NCBI RefSeq assembly: GCF_905475395.1 | Contig: NC_058341.1 | Coordinates: forward strand, 34,425,501-34,489,500 | Origin: Chrysoperla carnea | Lineage: Eukaryota; Arthropoda; Insecta; Neuroptera; Chrysopidae | Reading direction: 5' to 3' | DNA: 64,000 nt | Part shown: positions 34,201 through 46,570 of the stretch, piece after piece | Numbering within the stretch: the first letter of the stretch is position 1 | How the letters are laid out: each line of letters begins with the position of its first letter | Notes under the pieces: model-generated | Told to the model about the DNA's origin: nothing | What the model saw: the letters and a program-made list of their open reading frames with translations, nothing else | Database searches by the model: none | Program-made: the position numbers and the translations under genes

Positions 34201-37200
34201 CTTAGGGTAGCGGGCTCGATTTCCGCCGTCTCAACAAAATAAATTTAATAAATAGTATTGGTGGGCTGGTGTAGTGCATGGTATATGCATAAAGGAGGTG
34301 CATAAAGGAGGTGCACTCATCTGAAATTGAGAAGCTGATAAATGAAGTTATCAGCGGAAAGGTGGTAAAACACATATATGGTATCACAATGGGCTCTATA
34401 GCCTAAGTGTGTCCTTCGTGGACAGCCAATGTAACCTAACCTATCCTAAGTAAGATGAATACCCGTTTTTGGAGTTCTGTTGCTAAATGACAAAAGTGTA
34501 ATCCTCAAGAAAATTGTACTTAAAGGTTTATAAGAAGGGCAATTGTTTGGAAAAGGATTTGATGATTAAAAGAGCAAAATTAACGCCCATAAAACTTTTT
34601 TATGCACTATATCATGGAGGGGTAATAAAATGAAAGAAATATATATATCAAGTAATTTTACTTCGCCTAAAAAATGGTATGCACAAAATTCTATGCGGAT
34701 GATTGTTATGCATAAGTTAAAACTGCAAATTCGTTAACGTTTCGCCATAAAAGTATTACGGATGGTTTTTCGCGATTTGTTCTAATAAAATCCCTTAAAG
34801 AATAATTTGATTTTACATTTAATAAAGCCAGTGGCCGGTTTTGCTGCACCTTATACATTGTATAATATATACAATTTTATTTAAAAAAATGTTTTATTAA
34901 TAAAAAAGTGTCTTGTTAATTATGAAGAATCGTTATGAAAAATTTTCATGCGCAAACTCAGAATGTTGCCAAGAAAACATATAACTTTTATATAGTTTGT
35001 AAATTGCTATATATGGTTGTTTGACGCTATGATGTCGCGACTTTTCTACATTATTATCATACTTCTGAAAAATATTCTAATCATTATAAATAAAATGAAC
35101 TATGATTCTACAGAAATTTAAAAAGTAGATTTTCTAATAGAAAATATCTAAATATTTTCAAACATTAACACAAATAAATGTCTGTTTACGATGAATTGTT
35201 ATTATAATGGACTTTTCAGTTGTAGCTGAATTTGAACCCTTATTAATTCTATTTTGGCACTATTGATTGATAACATAATAGACTTTTAAAACTGTAATAT
35301 TGAAATGCAGACTTTAATGAAAATAGAAATACATTCATCATACCTGTACAATACTAGTTTTGCCAACAGCCGGTGCACCTAAAAGAATTACTTTAACTAA
35401 GTCCAAGGAATCAGGGCTGGGTTCCACTGGTGTACCAATTTGATTTGTAAGACCACTTTTTGAATTTTGTTCAGCATATCCCAATACACCGCCATCAGTG
35501 ACGCCTGCTGTTCGACCCAGTTCTCTTCTTTCTAAATAGTCCAGGTCCAAAGCTGTAAATCAAGAAGAAAAAGAAATTAATTTCAGTTTTCAATCCATGA
35601 ATTAAAAAAATTAATAATCATGTTTATTACTTGTAATTTTATCATTAATTACATTGTAAAAGAAGTGAAAATAAACAATTGACTGAGTTAATTAATGAAA
35701 TACCCTATATAGAAAATGTTGAATATTAGTGTTGCATTTTCTTTTTATAAATAAGAAGAGTTTAAAAAGCAACACAATTATGGCGAACTTTCGACCGACA
35801 TTTATTTGGTCGAAAGTATTTTCTAGAATTTTTTCCTTTGTCAAGAATATTTCATAATACCACTAATTGAAGCTACCTGCAAATTTTCAACTATCTATCT
35901 TTTATAGTTCTGGAGAAAATAGACAGCAAATTTTGGAGCCTAATTTGCGCCCTCAGGGGTAAACAGTGACGTGTACGAAAAATATTTTAAACAAAAGTTG
36001 TTTAGTTTTTATAAGAAGGTTTATTATAAGGAACATTTTTTTATTTGAACTTTTGTTCTATCTGCAACGGTTTACAAGATGGGTAATACGTACCCAAGAC
36101 CCAATAGACCTATGTTGCTCATTTACGAGCTCGATGGCCCTTTTTACGTTCTAAGCAAGCCTAAAAAAATTTATGCTTGATGAAAGTATTCATATCAAAA
36201 TTATTATTTATTTTTTGTGCATTATTTTACAGTTTCAAAAAAGTTTTTCCATTAAACACTTTTTAGTGATTTTAGTAGTCATTAATAACCAGAGTTACCA
36301 AAAGTTTGAAACACTTTATTCCATAATTTTTGAATCCTCCCCCCTCCATGCCATTTAAGGTTGAAAGTTTTTTTCCAATTTAAAACTATAAAGGATGAGA
36401 TCAGCCAAGAAGCGTTGATAATATTTCCCTTCATTTTTGAATCCTGTCTCTTTTTCCCCAGCCAGGGGAGAAATCTAAATGAGGGCACTCCGAAAACATA
36501 TCTTATTCAACAGAAAAATTAAAATCGGTTCACATTCAGCGTAGGTATCGCGTAACAAACATACATAGAATACATTTTTTGTCGGATTCATGGTGTCAGA
36601 ATTGGAATTGTTAAATTGAACTCAAAAATGCAAACAGTTGATGTGAAATGTTTGGGAAATAGGTGGTGTATGTTTGAAATAAAAAACCTATGAACAGACA
36701 AAACTGATGTATTGGGGGAGTTAAAATGTATTGACATTATTTATCACCATCATGATAGTAATTGTTTATTCACCTATACTAATTCAGGAATAATTTTCAG
36801 CTTTTGACAACTCACAAATAGTTTGGTAAAATTCTACAATACATCAATGCGTCACGTTTACAAAGCTTTAATAAATAATTAGTTCGAATGACCGAATAAA
36901 TGCTATAAAGGCGTGTATAGTTTAGTTTGTGTTTATTTTTGACGCAGAATATATATGCATTTTATCAATTTGTATCTGTTTGTTCTATACAGGACATGTC
37001 AGGCTATAAATCTCATCTCTTTTAAACTGGGAGAATAGTATTAAAAAATAAAAACATTTTTCGATATGAATATGAAATATAGGAATAATCGGTTAAATTT
37101 GCGTTTGTATTGGATTTCAATATAGGAATATTTTTTTTGATTATTCATGAAAATTTTGTAACTAGTTTATCAGCGTCTTACAATGGAGTATTAGGTTTTT

Positions 37201-40200
37201 ATATAACATACTCTTTTAGTTTTTCCATGGCTTAGACAACTTAACAGACTGATCTTAATCAGTCAGGTATGTTAGTTCTGACGAAAAACAGCCAAAACTA
37301 TAATATGACTATTTCAAAAGGAAAATCAAAAGAATTGAAAACATTTCCTATTGAAAACTTATTTTTAAGGATAATACAGACCATTTAGTTTTTAAATTGA
37401 AAATTTCTTTAGCAGTGTGCGATTTTATCATAATAGTTTTTTCGTAGGGGGTAAAAAGTCTTGTTTGGTGGTTTTCGTGGCTTGGATCGTAGCACGTTCA
37501 AATATCGTATGCTTGTGGCCAAAAAACTCAAAAAATAGTTGAAGGTTGGTTTTTTTTTAAATGGCATTACCTACATACTTTTTGTAGCAGATTCTTGTTC
37601 TTAGAGCCAAATATTTGCAGCCAAAATTTGATTTTTAGCGTTTAGCGCGTAGGCCTTCATTTTAAGCGCCTTAATTCAAAAATTTTCTGTTTAAAAAACT
37701 ATATACTGTATTTTCATTCCCTCTAAAAATGAGCCACATGTGTTTTTGCGTTTTTTAATTTTTCATTCCTTTTAAAAATAAGCACCATGTGTTTTTGAGT
37801 TTTTTTATTTTTCATCCTGATTTCGAAATATATGAGGATGGAAACTATTTGAAAATCACTCTCTAATATACAGTTATAGAGGTAAAAGAAAACTTTTAAC
37901 TTCCAATTAAACTTGCAAGTTACTCTTAGTTCATTAACTTTTTGAAAACATTTCATTTTCTAATCACTCTGTTATGTATTATTATCATTACTAGGATAGT
38001 CATAACTTTATGCTACCAAACAAACGTAAAGATAAACATTATTTAATTTAAATAAACAAGTAAACATTCATGGTAAATATTATATCCATCAAAATTATAA
38101 TAATAATTCAATACATAAATATTTAATCAATATATATATCTCTATATAACCATAATAATATGCACATAGAGATGAACTTTAAATACCTTTAGTATTCGTA
38201 CCTACAGGGATGGATGCATAATGTATTATTAATAATCCCTTTTAAAATAGATTAATAGAATATTTATAAATATGAACTGAATATGATATATTAAACATAA
38301 TCGTAGATATAATCCCTATTTAGGCTTGCATTTTTAACTTCCCTTAGGAAAAGCTCTTGTATGGGTCCGAAAATTCAAATGAAATTTTCAATATATCTTT
38401 ACATTTCAAAGCCAGGTCAATGTACTAACACTACTTTTAGATTGATGTCTGTGTGTACCCATTATGTGCGTTATTGATCTCGAATATATTTGGGCCAATG
38501 GCTGCATCAAGAAGATTGACAAAAGTACCATCAAGATATACTGAAAACATTGACAAAAGTAACGAATAGAAATTGAGGGGAGGGACCAGTAAAACTTGAA
38601 ATTATTAAACAAAAAGTGAGATACTTAAAAAGTGATGTAGTGTCATAGAGATTACATATAAAACTGTTTTGTCCAGAAAAGAGACGGGTAACAATCATTG
38701 AATGCTTAACTTCTTCGTTTTTTTATCAATTTTAATGTAACCTTCTAACTTAACTTCTTTATGGGTAATGTGACAATTTTGTTATGAGTCATCTACCAAA
38801 ATAAATGATCCATGCTACAAAATTTTGCGATGAGGGACAATTTGATAGTAAAAAAGTGATTTTTTTCATGTAAATACGAATGAAACATATTAGAAAGGTC
38901 TTTTTGTTCAAAGGAATTGAAGCGGAAATCTCATCCATTTTGCCTGCTAGTTCTCCATTTCTAATGTTAGAAGTATACCATAATAATCTGTATGGATTCA
39001 TTTATATCCAGATATACGTTTTTTAACCTGTTAACTATGTTCGTTATTCTTTTCTCTTGTTATTATTAATCCTTTTGAGAACAGAGTTAGTGTTGTGTAA
39101 GGATGGATATAAGTTGTAATAAATATTTCATTATAATTTGAACCTTTGTAGACCGGGAGCCCATAATGAAGGCAAAACTAATTTTTGTTGGATTGATAAA
39201 TACAAGATTGGCGAATCTTTCGAGGGTTTGGCTGATTTAAATTTTGCGGGTTTAGTAAGAACCCATAACAATACAATAATACGATATCAAAATAAAATTC
39301 GAATATACAGTACATGAACTTCTGGGCCTATAACGATTCTCAGCAAATGCAACCGGTCGAACATAAAAGAAGGCAAAAATAACGTTCAAATGAATCCGAT
39401 GTTTGACGATTAGTTATTACGGGAATTCGGAAATATTCGACAACTAACTTGTAAGACCAAGACCAATCTTAAGATTACCTTTACGTACCAAAACCAAAAT
39501 CAAGTGCGATCAAATCGTTAGGAAATTCTGCCCAAAAACAGTGTTTATTGTTATTATTTGAACTTAATGACGAAAAGACGAAATCAAATCCTTTATTTAC
39601 TGGGTGCTCGCATCTGATTACATTCAGAAAAGTTTGAAACGGCTTAATTTTTATATCTCGACTCTTCCAAGTCAGAATCTTTCAGATTAAGATCAAGACT
39701 TTATGTGCAACATCAAGACCAAGACCCTAGAGTCTTGATCTAGATCTTGCTCGTCACTAACAGCAAGTTGAAAAGAATAATAGTATATTGTGTAGCAAAT
39801 GACCTAAATTGGCAATTACACACGGCGCACGGTTTATTCTCTTTAGATAATATAAATTGGATTAATTTAATCTCTTGAGAATGAACGAAAATTTTGAGAT
39901 AGTAAAATAAAACTTGTATTCATACACCTATAATACACCTATAATTAAATTATTTTTATTATTTTTTAATTGTTTATTGTATAGCATATACTACCAAAAA
40001 CCAAATATAAATTCAATGAATTAATTATGCATTATTATATTTTTAAAACTATACGTTTAGCGACCACATTACGATCACTTAGGAGAACATGAAAAATTAG
40101 TGGAATTCATCAGGGAATAGTATATTAAAGCCTCGTGAATGTCAGTTGCGGTTCCGTGAGGGGGGCGTGGAAGCCCGCTGACATATGCATCTATTCACAG

Positions 40201-40336
40201 TTGCATATAAGCTATGATCAAGTAAATTTTTAGTTGAGAGGAAATCATTGAAACAACGAATTTTTATTTCATGCGATCAGCTGACGGATAATAGACCATG
40301 TAGTCAGCTGATTGTTTTACACTTACCGTCACTCAT
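31293..40336 (-). CDS. RASL10: RASL10-like small GTPase, three coding exons
   Basis: Minus-strand exons are 40336-40327, 35552-35344 and 31931-31293, giving 285 residues. The last two show the family plainly. The P-loop GAPAVGKTS (62-70) is followed by QFVWNNFSED and the atypical ISDLPVIPYFPVN, where other Ras proteins have DxxG. Then come GLRSATAYILVFD, NKHD (177-180), CGYIECSAKYNW (236-247) and C-terminal CAAX box CTIL, whose Leu predicts geranylgeranylation and membrane anchoring. Vertebrate RASL10 lacks the N-terminal extension of about 54 residues and the Asn/Ser-rich insert at about 191-213. Exon 2 has no ATG and starts at a good acceptor in phase 1. The only fitting start I find is ATGAGTGACG followed by GTAAGT at 40327, which restores the frame as MSDALDLDYL. 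The G3 residue used for GTP hydrolysis is absent, as in the family. Exons 2 and 3 are secure; exon 1 is inferred. Confidence 0.88.
32354..32512. repeat. foldback of about 159 bp in GTPase intron
   Basis: The arms at 32354-32387 and 32479-32512 (CATATCACAAACGCCAGAGC versus its near-complement GCATATGTGATAT) pair with few mismatches around a loop of about 90 bp. It may be a miniature element or a transcribed intronic hairpin. Confidence 0.75.
33242..33829. mobile_element. 588-bp Tc1/mariner-type non-autonomous element
   Basis: The ends CAGTAATGGGAAAAAGTTCG and CGAACTTTTTCCCATCTCTG are inverted repeats with two differences, and TA flanks both sides (33240-33241, 33830-33831). That is the Tc1/mariner target pattern. 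No transposase is present. A short CA microsatellite lies at about 33596-33608. Confidence 0.8.
34198..34440 (+). mobile_element. tRNA-derived SINE-like unit, second copy
   Basis: It has the same order as the unit at 14456-14835: GGGTAGCGGGCTCGATTTCC, then GGTGTAGTGCATG, an ATAAATGAAGTTATCAGCGG block and a tail GTGGACAGCCAATGTAACC. A short direct duplication (CATAAAGGAGGTG) occurs at 34288-34316. It lies in GTPase intron 2. Confidence 0.65.
35664..36150 (-). repeat. palindrome-headed dispersed repeat, copy D (rearranged)
   Basis: The reverse-complement tail CAAACAATTGACTGAG-type sequence begins at 35672, and the TTTTGTTCTATCTGCAACGG block lies at 36050-36070. Foreign sequence, including a perfect 10-bp-arm hairpin (35787-35796/35808-35817), interrupts it. 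It lies in GTPase intron 1. Confidence 0.6.
36160..40326. other. remainder of GTPase intron 1, no features recognised
   Basis: This part of the intron holds no exon-like segment or shared repeat that I can support. A local direct duplication near 37716-37813 repeats a CCACATGTGTTTTTG-type unit twice. Confidence 0.4.
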
Positions 40337-41499
40337 CCCAACGGAACTGCAGCTGATGTTCGCTACACTTTATTATACTATTATCTGATGCATTCTGAGA
40401 GAAACGAGGTAATGAAAATCTGTCACTGGCTCACGGACTAAACGATTTCCTACATTTAGTTGTAGGTATAACAGACTGTGTTGAATATGAATGCATGAAT
40501 TAATTGTTGGATTATAGTTACATATATAAGGTAGATATCTAAATTATAGACATGGTATTCAATATATACCATAATAATATATTTCATCATCTGTGCTCCC
40601 AAACATGAATAATCACAAACTAATGTTGGCGTATAATATTTCATCCTGTGATAGGTAATTAATGTTTAAATACAGAATACATTATTAATACCTGGAATCG
40701 AGAATATTATTTCACAACAGCTTAAACTAATTGTTTAAATATCCACTTTGGTAGGACCGGTAGGTTCTCTCCATGATTCGTTTTTCAAAATTCAAGAATC
40801 TTTGGAAAAAAGTTGTCTGTGAGTCAATATTCTCAAAAATTCAAGAAATTTGAAAGGTTTGATATATAAATAGTCTATAAATTGGTCTGATATATAAATG
40901 TCTTGAACTGTATCTACCTACTGGCAGTCACTTGAGCGAAATTATAGGACTTAAACTATTAACGTAAATCTAAATCTTAAATTTAGTACACTCTGTCTAT
41001 CTAATCTGTTTGGTTTTCCGAAATTTTCTAAGAGATTGATTTCTTCCACCCTTGGGTGTTGTTAAAGGCGAGTGAAGTAACTGTCACTGAACCGCGAAAT
41101 TATTCACACTCTCTGGAAAATTCGAGACTACGGTGAATGTAGTCATTCACGGATATACCACGGCGATTCACCAATTGCTTGTAACACATTTGATTGAAAC
41201 TTCTGAAGATTCGATGTTACTATTTCTAGCAGTTTTCCATAATTGGATCCCATAAGTCCGCAAAGGTTTTAAAATTATTTTGTTCACTAGTACTTTATTG
41301 TCTATAATGATAAATTTGATTAATGGCTTAATACTATAGTTTAGAAAATTTTAAATTCAATTATTTTCTCTTAGACCAAATATGTTTGTACTGTGTGAGC
41401 CCTCTACCTAAATAAATTCGCAGATATTTCACTTCATTGTGAAACATTTACATTTTCAGATTGAAAATAAGAAAATAAGCGTAATAAATTATTTTAATA

Positions 41500-41900
41500 C
41501 CAGTTTGTTATCCGCCCGCTTCAGTGGGCTTAAAAGTAAAAACCACCGCTTCACAGCTCAAATATATGCAAAGTTTTCAATTTTTTAAAGTTTAAAATAG
41601 TCATAATTGATTGAGTGTTTCAGAAAAGATGGCCATGAATTATTTTACTTACAATTTTAAATTTTTACAGAAATCTTTAATTATGGTTCAAAATGATAAT
41701 CATAGATGGGACAGTTAATGCCAAACTAAATTTGATTTTTTATTTAAAAAAAATATTTTTAAAAATTATAGCTTATGTGTTATTCTTAAATTTGCTATAT
41801 TGTTGTACAGTTTCATTCAAATCCATTCGCTAGTTTTTGCGTGAAAGCATGACAAACAAACAAACAAACAAACATCCTTACTTTCTCGGTTATAATATGT
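41500..41900 (-). mobile_element. Helitron-like-ended repeat, reverse copy
   Basis: Read on the minus strand it starts in a run of GTTT repeats followed by GTCATGCTTTCACGC and ends GCGGGCGGATAACAAACTGG followed by T. That matches the CTRR-T terminus of the copy at 26012-26349. Confidence 0.5.
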
Positions 41901-42305
41901 AGGGATAAGTTATTATGTATATAATGGTAAAATCTTATTGAAAAGCCCTGTATAACAAGTACATTATGGGAAATTTTGATGATACTTGAGTACACTATAA
42001 AATATTATGCTATATTATATACGATCAATTTAACATGTAAGAATATTTTATTATAAATAGATGAGTTTTAATTAAAACTGTTAAGTGCTATAAATTAGTT
42101 GTTCTAATTAAAATTTGACATGTGATTTCACTGTAAATACCATTTTTATAGTTTCATTTCTTCTAGAAACTGTAGCAGTTAATTATATTATTAATTATGT
42201 TCAGCTGCACCTATGTTTACAATCATGTTCAACGTCATAACGAGTATTTTCTGCTTCTTAACAAAACAGCAAAATGTGAAAAAATTTAATTTAAATATTT
42301 GTATT

Positions 42306-42905
42306 TTTATACCATGTATATATGGAATATATCATAGTATATTCAGTTTAGTCCAAAGTTTGTAACGCTTAAAAATATTGATGCTACTAACAAAATTTTG
42401 GTATAGGTGTTCATAGAATCACCTAGTTGGTCCATTTCCGCTTGTCTGTCTGTCTCTCCGAAAGCACGATAACTCAAAAACGAAAAGATATATCAAGCTG
42501 GAATTAAAGCGTACTTGGACGTAAAAAGTGAGGTCCAGTTCGTAATTTAACAACATAGATTAATTGGGTCTAGGATCTGTAGGACTTATCTTGTTATCCG
42601 TTAGAAATAGAACAAAAGTTTAAATGTAAAAATGTTTCTTATAAAAAAATAAATAACTTTTGCTTGAAACATTTTTTTGTAAACATCACTGTTTACCCAC
42701 GATGCGAGGGCGCAAATTTGGTGCAAATCTTAAAGTATGTATTCTATTAATATGGGAATATCAGTTATTTGTGTGTGGCTATTTAAGAGTGGATATCTTT
42801 TTTTACTTAAGTGACGTCAAAAAACATACGATTGCATCGTCTATACTGTCTATGCATGGTATTTCAACAATTAATTCAGTCAATTCTTTGTTTTCACTTG
42901 TTTTA
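42306..42905 (+). repeat. palindrome-headed dispersed repeat, copy E
   Basis: A full-length copy with the CCATGTATATATGG head palindrome, the CTTGTCTGTCTGTCTCTCCG segment near 42440, the GTTAGAAATAGAACAAAAG block and the family tail. Confidence 0.78.
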
Positions 42906-43876
42906 TATTAATATGTAATTCTATATCATTAATGAAACTGAATGAAGAAGTACAAATACATAAATAAATGTTAAAAGATTGAAGTCAAGAATCTTTCAAG
43001 AATTACTTATCGTTCCAGGAGTATCCAGAAAGCCTAGAAATGTTTGAATAACTCTAGAAAAACTCATTATTGTGAGATAAATGAAAATACAATTTATTTG
43101 TTTATAAATAATTAAAGTTTCTAAAGAAGTATATAAATACATAATATATAAATGCAGACAGAAATTCATATATTATTAAATTAATAAATGCGAAAGCAAA
43201 TTTGCTGCATTTTCCACGTATTATTTATTTCGTATCGGAAGAATCCAAAAAGTAATGATCGAATTACTTTTGAGAAACATATTATTTGTGATAAATGAAA
43301 AAAATATTTATTCAATGTTTTTAAAGAAGCTCTACAAAAATAGGAATCCCAATTTTTTATTACATGTCATATTTTCCATAAAAAAATAAATTATAGTTTT
43401 AAAAGTTTTATGCGAACAATAATTGTTATATTTAAAAGTTTTATTCGAACAAAGTTATGATTTGATTTTTTGTTGACAATTTTTTGTCTACTGTAAATTT
43501 TAAAAAAAAGGGCGACACAAATTTTTATTATTTTATAAATTCATATGAAACTAGATGACTCGGTGAAGTTAATTTCACCTACAATTTATTTAATTGTAAT
43601 TATTGATAATCGATCATTAAGCTTAATGAACCTGCAGCTTTAATTCATTAAGAGCTATACAATGTTTAGTCCGCCCGCTAAGTCAGTTAAGCCCAACCGC
43701 AAGCCTACCCGCTCAACACAAGCATTACTACTATCTCTTGGACATACCTTCGGCCTGAGGTAGTGGAACTCGCTGCGCTCACATATAGCTTTAATAAATA
43801 CCTATGTAGAATACTTGAATAATAATAAATAATATCTCAATACTATTCAAATACCTGCTCAAAATTACAGATAAAT

Positions 43877-43952
43877 ATGGTGGAAGCGCAAATAAATAAA
43901 TAAGTATATAGTAAGGTAATATAATGCATTATTTTATATGCGCTTCCACCAT
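43877..43952. repeat. 76-bp foldback with ATGGTGGAAGCGC arms
   Basis: The 13-bp arms at 43877-43889 and 43940-43952 are exact inverse complements. A single arm-like ATGGTGGAAGCG recurs at about 51674, so this may be a solo-ended miniature element family. Confidence 0.7.
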
Positions 43953-45589
43953 TTATTGCGTTTAATATGACACATCTTCTCCTGACAATAATTAACACAA
44001 CAAAAAAATAAATAACGAAATTGTTAAACTCGTTCACGTGCGATTCGATGACTAGAAGAAATAGGGTTTAATTTATATACATCACGTTTTTGTTTCGTTA
44101 AAAATACACAGTATTTATTGGCATGTAAATTTGTTATTATTGACCATTTTGGACTGTACCATCGCTCATTTTCAGGTTAAACAAATGAAGTTGAAAATAC
44201 GCTACTCCAATAAAATATGCTACTTAAAGGACTTGAAATACCATGGCAATCGGGAATCCATACTGTGTAGTCGTAGAGTATTGTATACCTGCAAAAAATT
44301 GTGTATTTTTAACAAAACAAAAAATGTGTCGTTTTTGTTGGCGGTATTTTTGATATTTTATCGTATTACAAATTCGAGGACAGTCCCAAAAAAAAGTATT
44401 AATTTTGTTCGATAAATTTAAAATGAAATATGACATCAAAAGACAAGTACAAGTGTCCGTATTCCAGAAAGATTTACCATACATTTACATATCGTATTGT
44501 TTGATATTGAATATTCGTCATATTATTGTTCCTAATGCAATATAGACCATCGTACATACAAAATGAATTGAAATAAGCGACCGACGAAGATATCGATGAA
44601 AACTATACATTTTTCAATAAAGGTTGGGATACACAAAGAGGCCCAAGAACGAAAGAGACGCAGGGAAAGAAAGATGTGATAAAATATGTAGGTATAAAAA
44701 AAATATGTAGATGTCTTGTCTAGTTTTTCTTAAATATATTGTGAGAGGGAGAGAAATGTGCAATTTTAAAAACACTATAAAACAAAAATATTTCATTTTT
44801 TCAAAATTATCTTACCATCATCTTAAAATGCATAAGAAAATTTTATGAATTAAAATTGTATATTTAACTAAATAAAATTTATTAATGAAGTTATAATTTA
44901 TCGGAATCTTACAACTTGTGATTTTCTCTTGTGAGTTTTTCGAGTATCAAAAGAAAGAGAGTAGGAGAGAAACTTTACCAGTAGAGCCCACCATCAACAG
45001 TTAAAGTATTGCAAATAAAGAAAATGACATTAGGAGGATCAAAAACTGGAAAATGTGTTAAATAATTTGCTCGTGGAAGAATGTGTACGCTTGAATGGAC
45101 ATCATCGTATTCTTCAATTTCATTTATTTACAATTTATGTAATTTTCAATTATTTTTTATGTATTTATGTAAGAAAAATACCTAGAAAAGTTGGTGGATT
45201 TTTGTGTAACATTTTTTTCAAAATCGTAAATTTCTTTGCCTCACCTTATATACTTAGAGCTATTATTTATTCAGTATAGATATATCAGAGAAATGTATCT
45301 AGATAGAATAATTCTGTTGTATTCTATCCATTTCAAAAGAAAAGGTACATTTCAAATGTAAAATTTATCTACCTTTCGAAGAAAATACCCGAAAACTAAA
45401 TGTACAATAGCTTTTCATAAATTTTGTACTCACATTAGATAGATCTACATTTTTCATTATCAGATAACAAACTGAATTTTTGTATATGATCACATTCCGT
45501 AATATTACATCGTGCACAATAATTAATATGGTGGGAAAAGTTCAATAGATCGTATTCATATAATAGAAAATATAATTAACTAGCTTGAT

Positions 45590-45860
45590 ACCCACCCGTT
45601 TTACTGGTCTTAAAAGTAAAAACTACCCCTTTATAGCCCCTACCTCTCTTGATCTTACTTATTTCCTTTCCATAACACTCGAAGGAATTGCTTTACACAG
45701 CTAAAATATTTGCTCAATTTTCAATTTTTAATTCATTGAATTATATCAGAAAAGGAGGCCGTGAATTGTTTGACATTTACTATTATCAATTTTTACAGAA
45801 ATCTATAAATCAACATACCACTTATAAAATTTTACCTTGATACTTATCATCTCGAATCTT
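45590..45860 (-). mobile_element. Helitron-like-ended repeat, truncated reverse copy
   Basis: Its minus-strand end reads GGGTGGGTATCAAGCTAG followed by T. The adjacent CTTAAAAGTAAAAACTACC block matches the copy at 41500. The far end is not recognisable. Confidence 0.45.
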
Positions 45861-46430
45861 AATAGAAAGAATTTTTATTCACAATCCCCACAAGTAAAAA
45901 TGAGCTAGGTTTAGAGAGAAGAAAAAGAAAGGATTATTAAGAAAGTAAGCAATAAGACAACTACTTTCATATCCAAACAACTTTAATTTGTTAAATTTGA
46001 TCAAAAGCTTTTCTCCATTTTAAAAATTACCTTTTATAAGAACGAAATAATGTTCCCATGTAAAAAAAAACTTGATGGACAGGCGTATTCAACATTTCTC
46101 TTAGAATTTTAAATTTGCAAATAAAATTTAGTTGTAAATAATATCCTCTCAAATTTTAAGCAGAGCTAGAAGAACTAACATTTATAAAGATGATAGTAAA
46201 ATTTGTTGATACATGACCTTTTTTTTATGATGATAAAAATATAGCACAACATGTATGATAAATTATTCTGTTTGACAAAAGAATGTTCATTAATGTTTTA
46301 AAAGATTTTCCATTAAGAGAGTCCAAACTTTAAACTAAATAATTTATGTGTGACGAGTTATGTATCATTGAAATTTTTAAAAATTTAGAACAGTATTTTA
46401 TGTCGTTTTGTATGATAATTCTTCGATGAA

Positions 46431-46570
46431 TCAACCACATTCATCGGTCGGGTTGAATATCATTGATGGCATTTTCATTGTGTCGAATTTGCGGTAAGTA
46501 CCACGAATCATCAAGCGGCCCAAGGAAGCTGTGGCTGCCATTTGGCTGGTGTTATACATCATAGAAAAGG
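46431..46570 (-). other. GC-richer island with a 44-codon minus-strand frame
   Basis: Between about 46443 and 46565 the composition rises sharply above the neighbouring AT-rich DNA. The minus strand reads from ATGATGTATAAC through a strong start context (CAA-ATGGCAGCC) to a stop near 46435, about 40 residues including RLMIRGTYRKFD. The plus strand is also open and ends at a good donor, TTGCG-GTAAGT. I recognise neither product. It could be a microprotein, a single exon or a retrocopied fragment. Confidence 0.25.

Larger units (their letters stand above)
40337..46430. other. gene-free stretch with scattered repeats
   Basis: No gene is supported. It holds two minus-oriented Helitron-like-ended repeats, palindrome-headed copy E, a small foldback at 43877 and a GC-richer patch at about 43665-43790 with no identity I can assign. 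Confidence 0.45.

Noticed and set aside
43745-43775. let-7-like word TGAGGTAGT
   Set aside because: The match ends after the seed (TGGAACT follows), and no proper precursor hairpin surrounds it.
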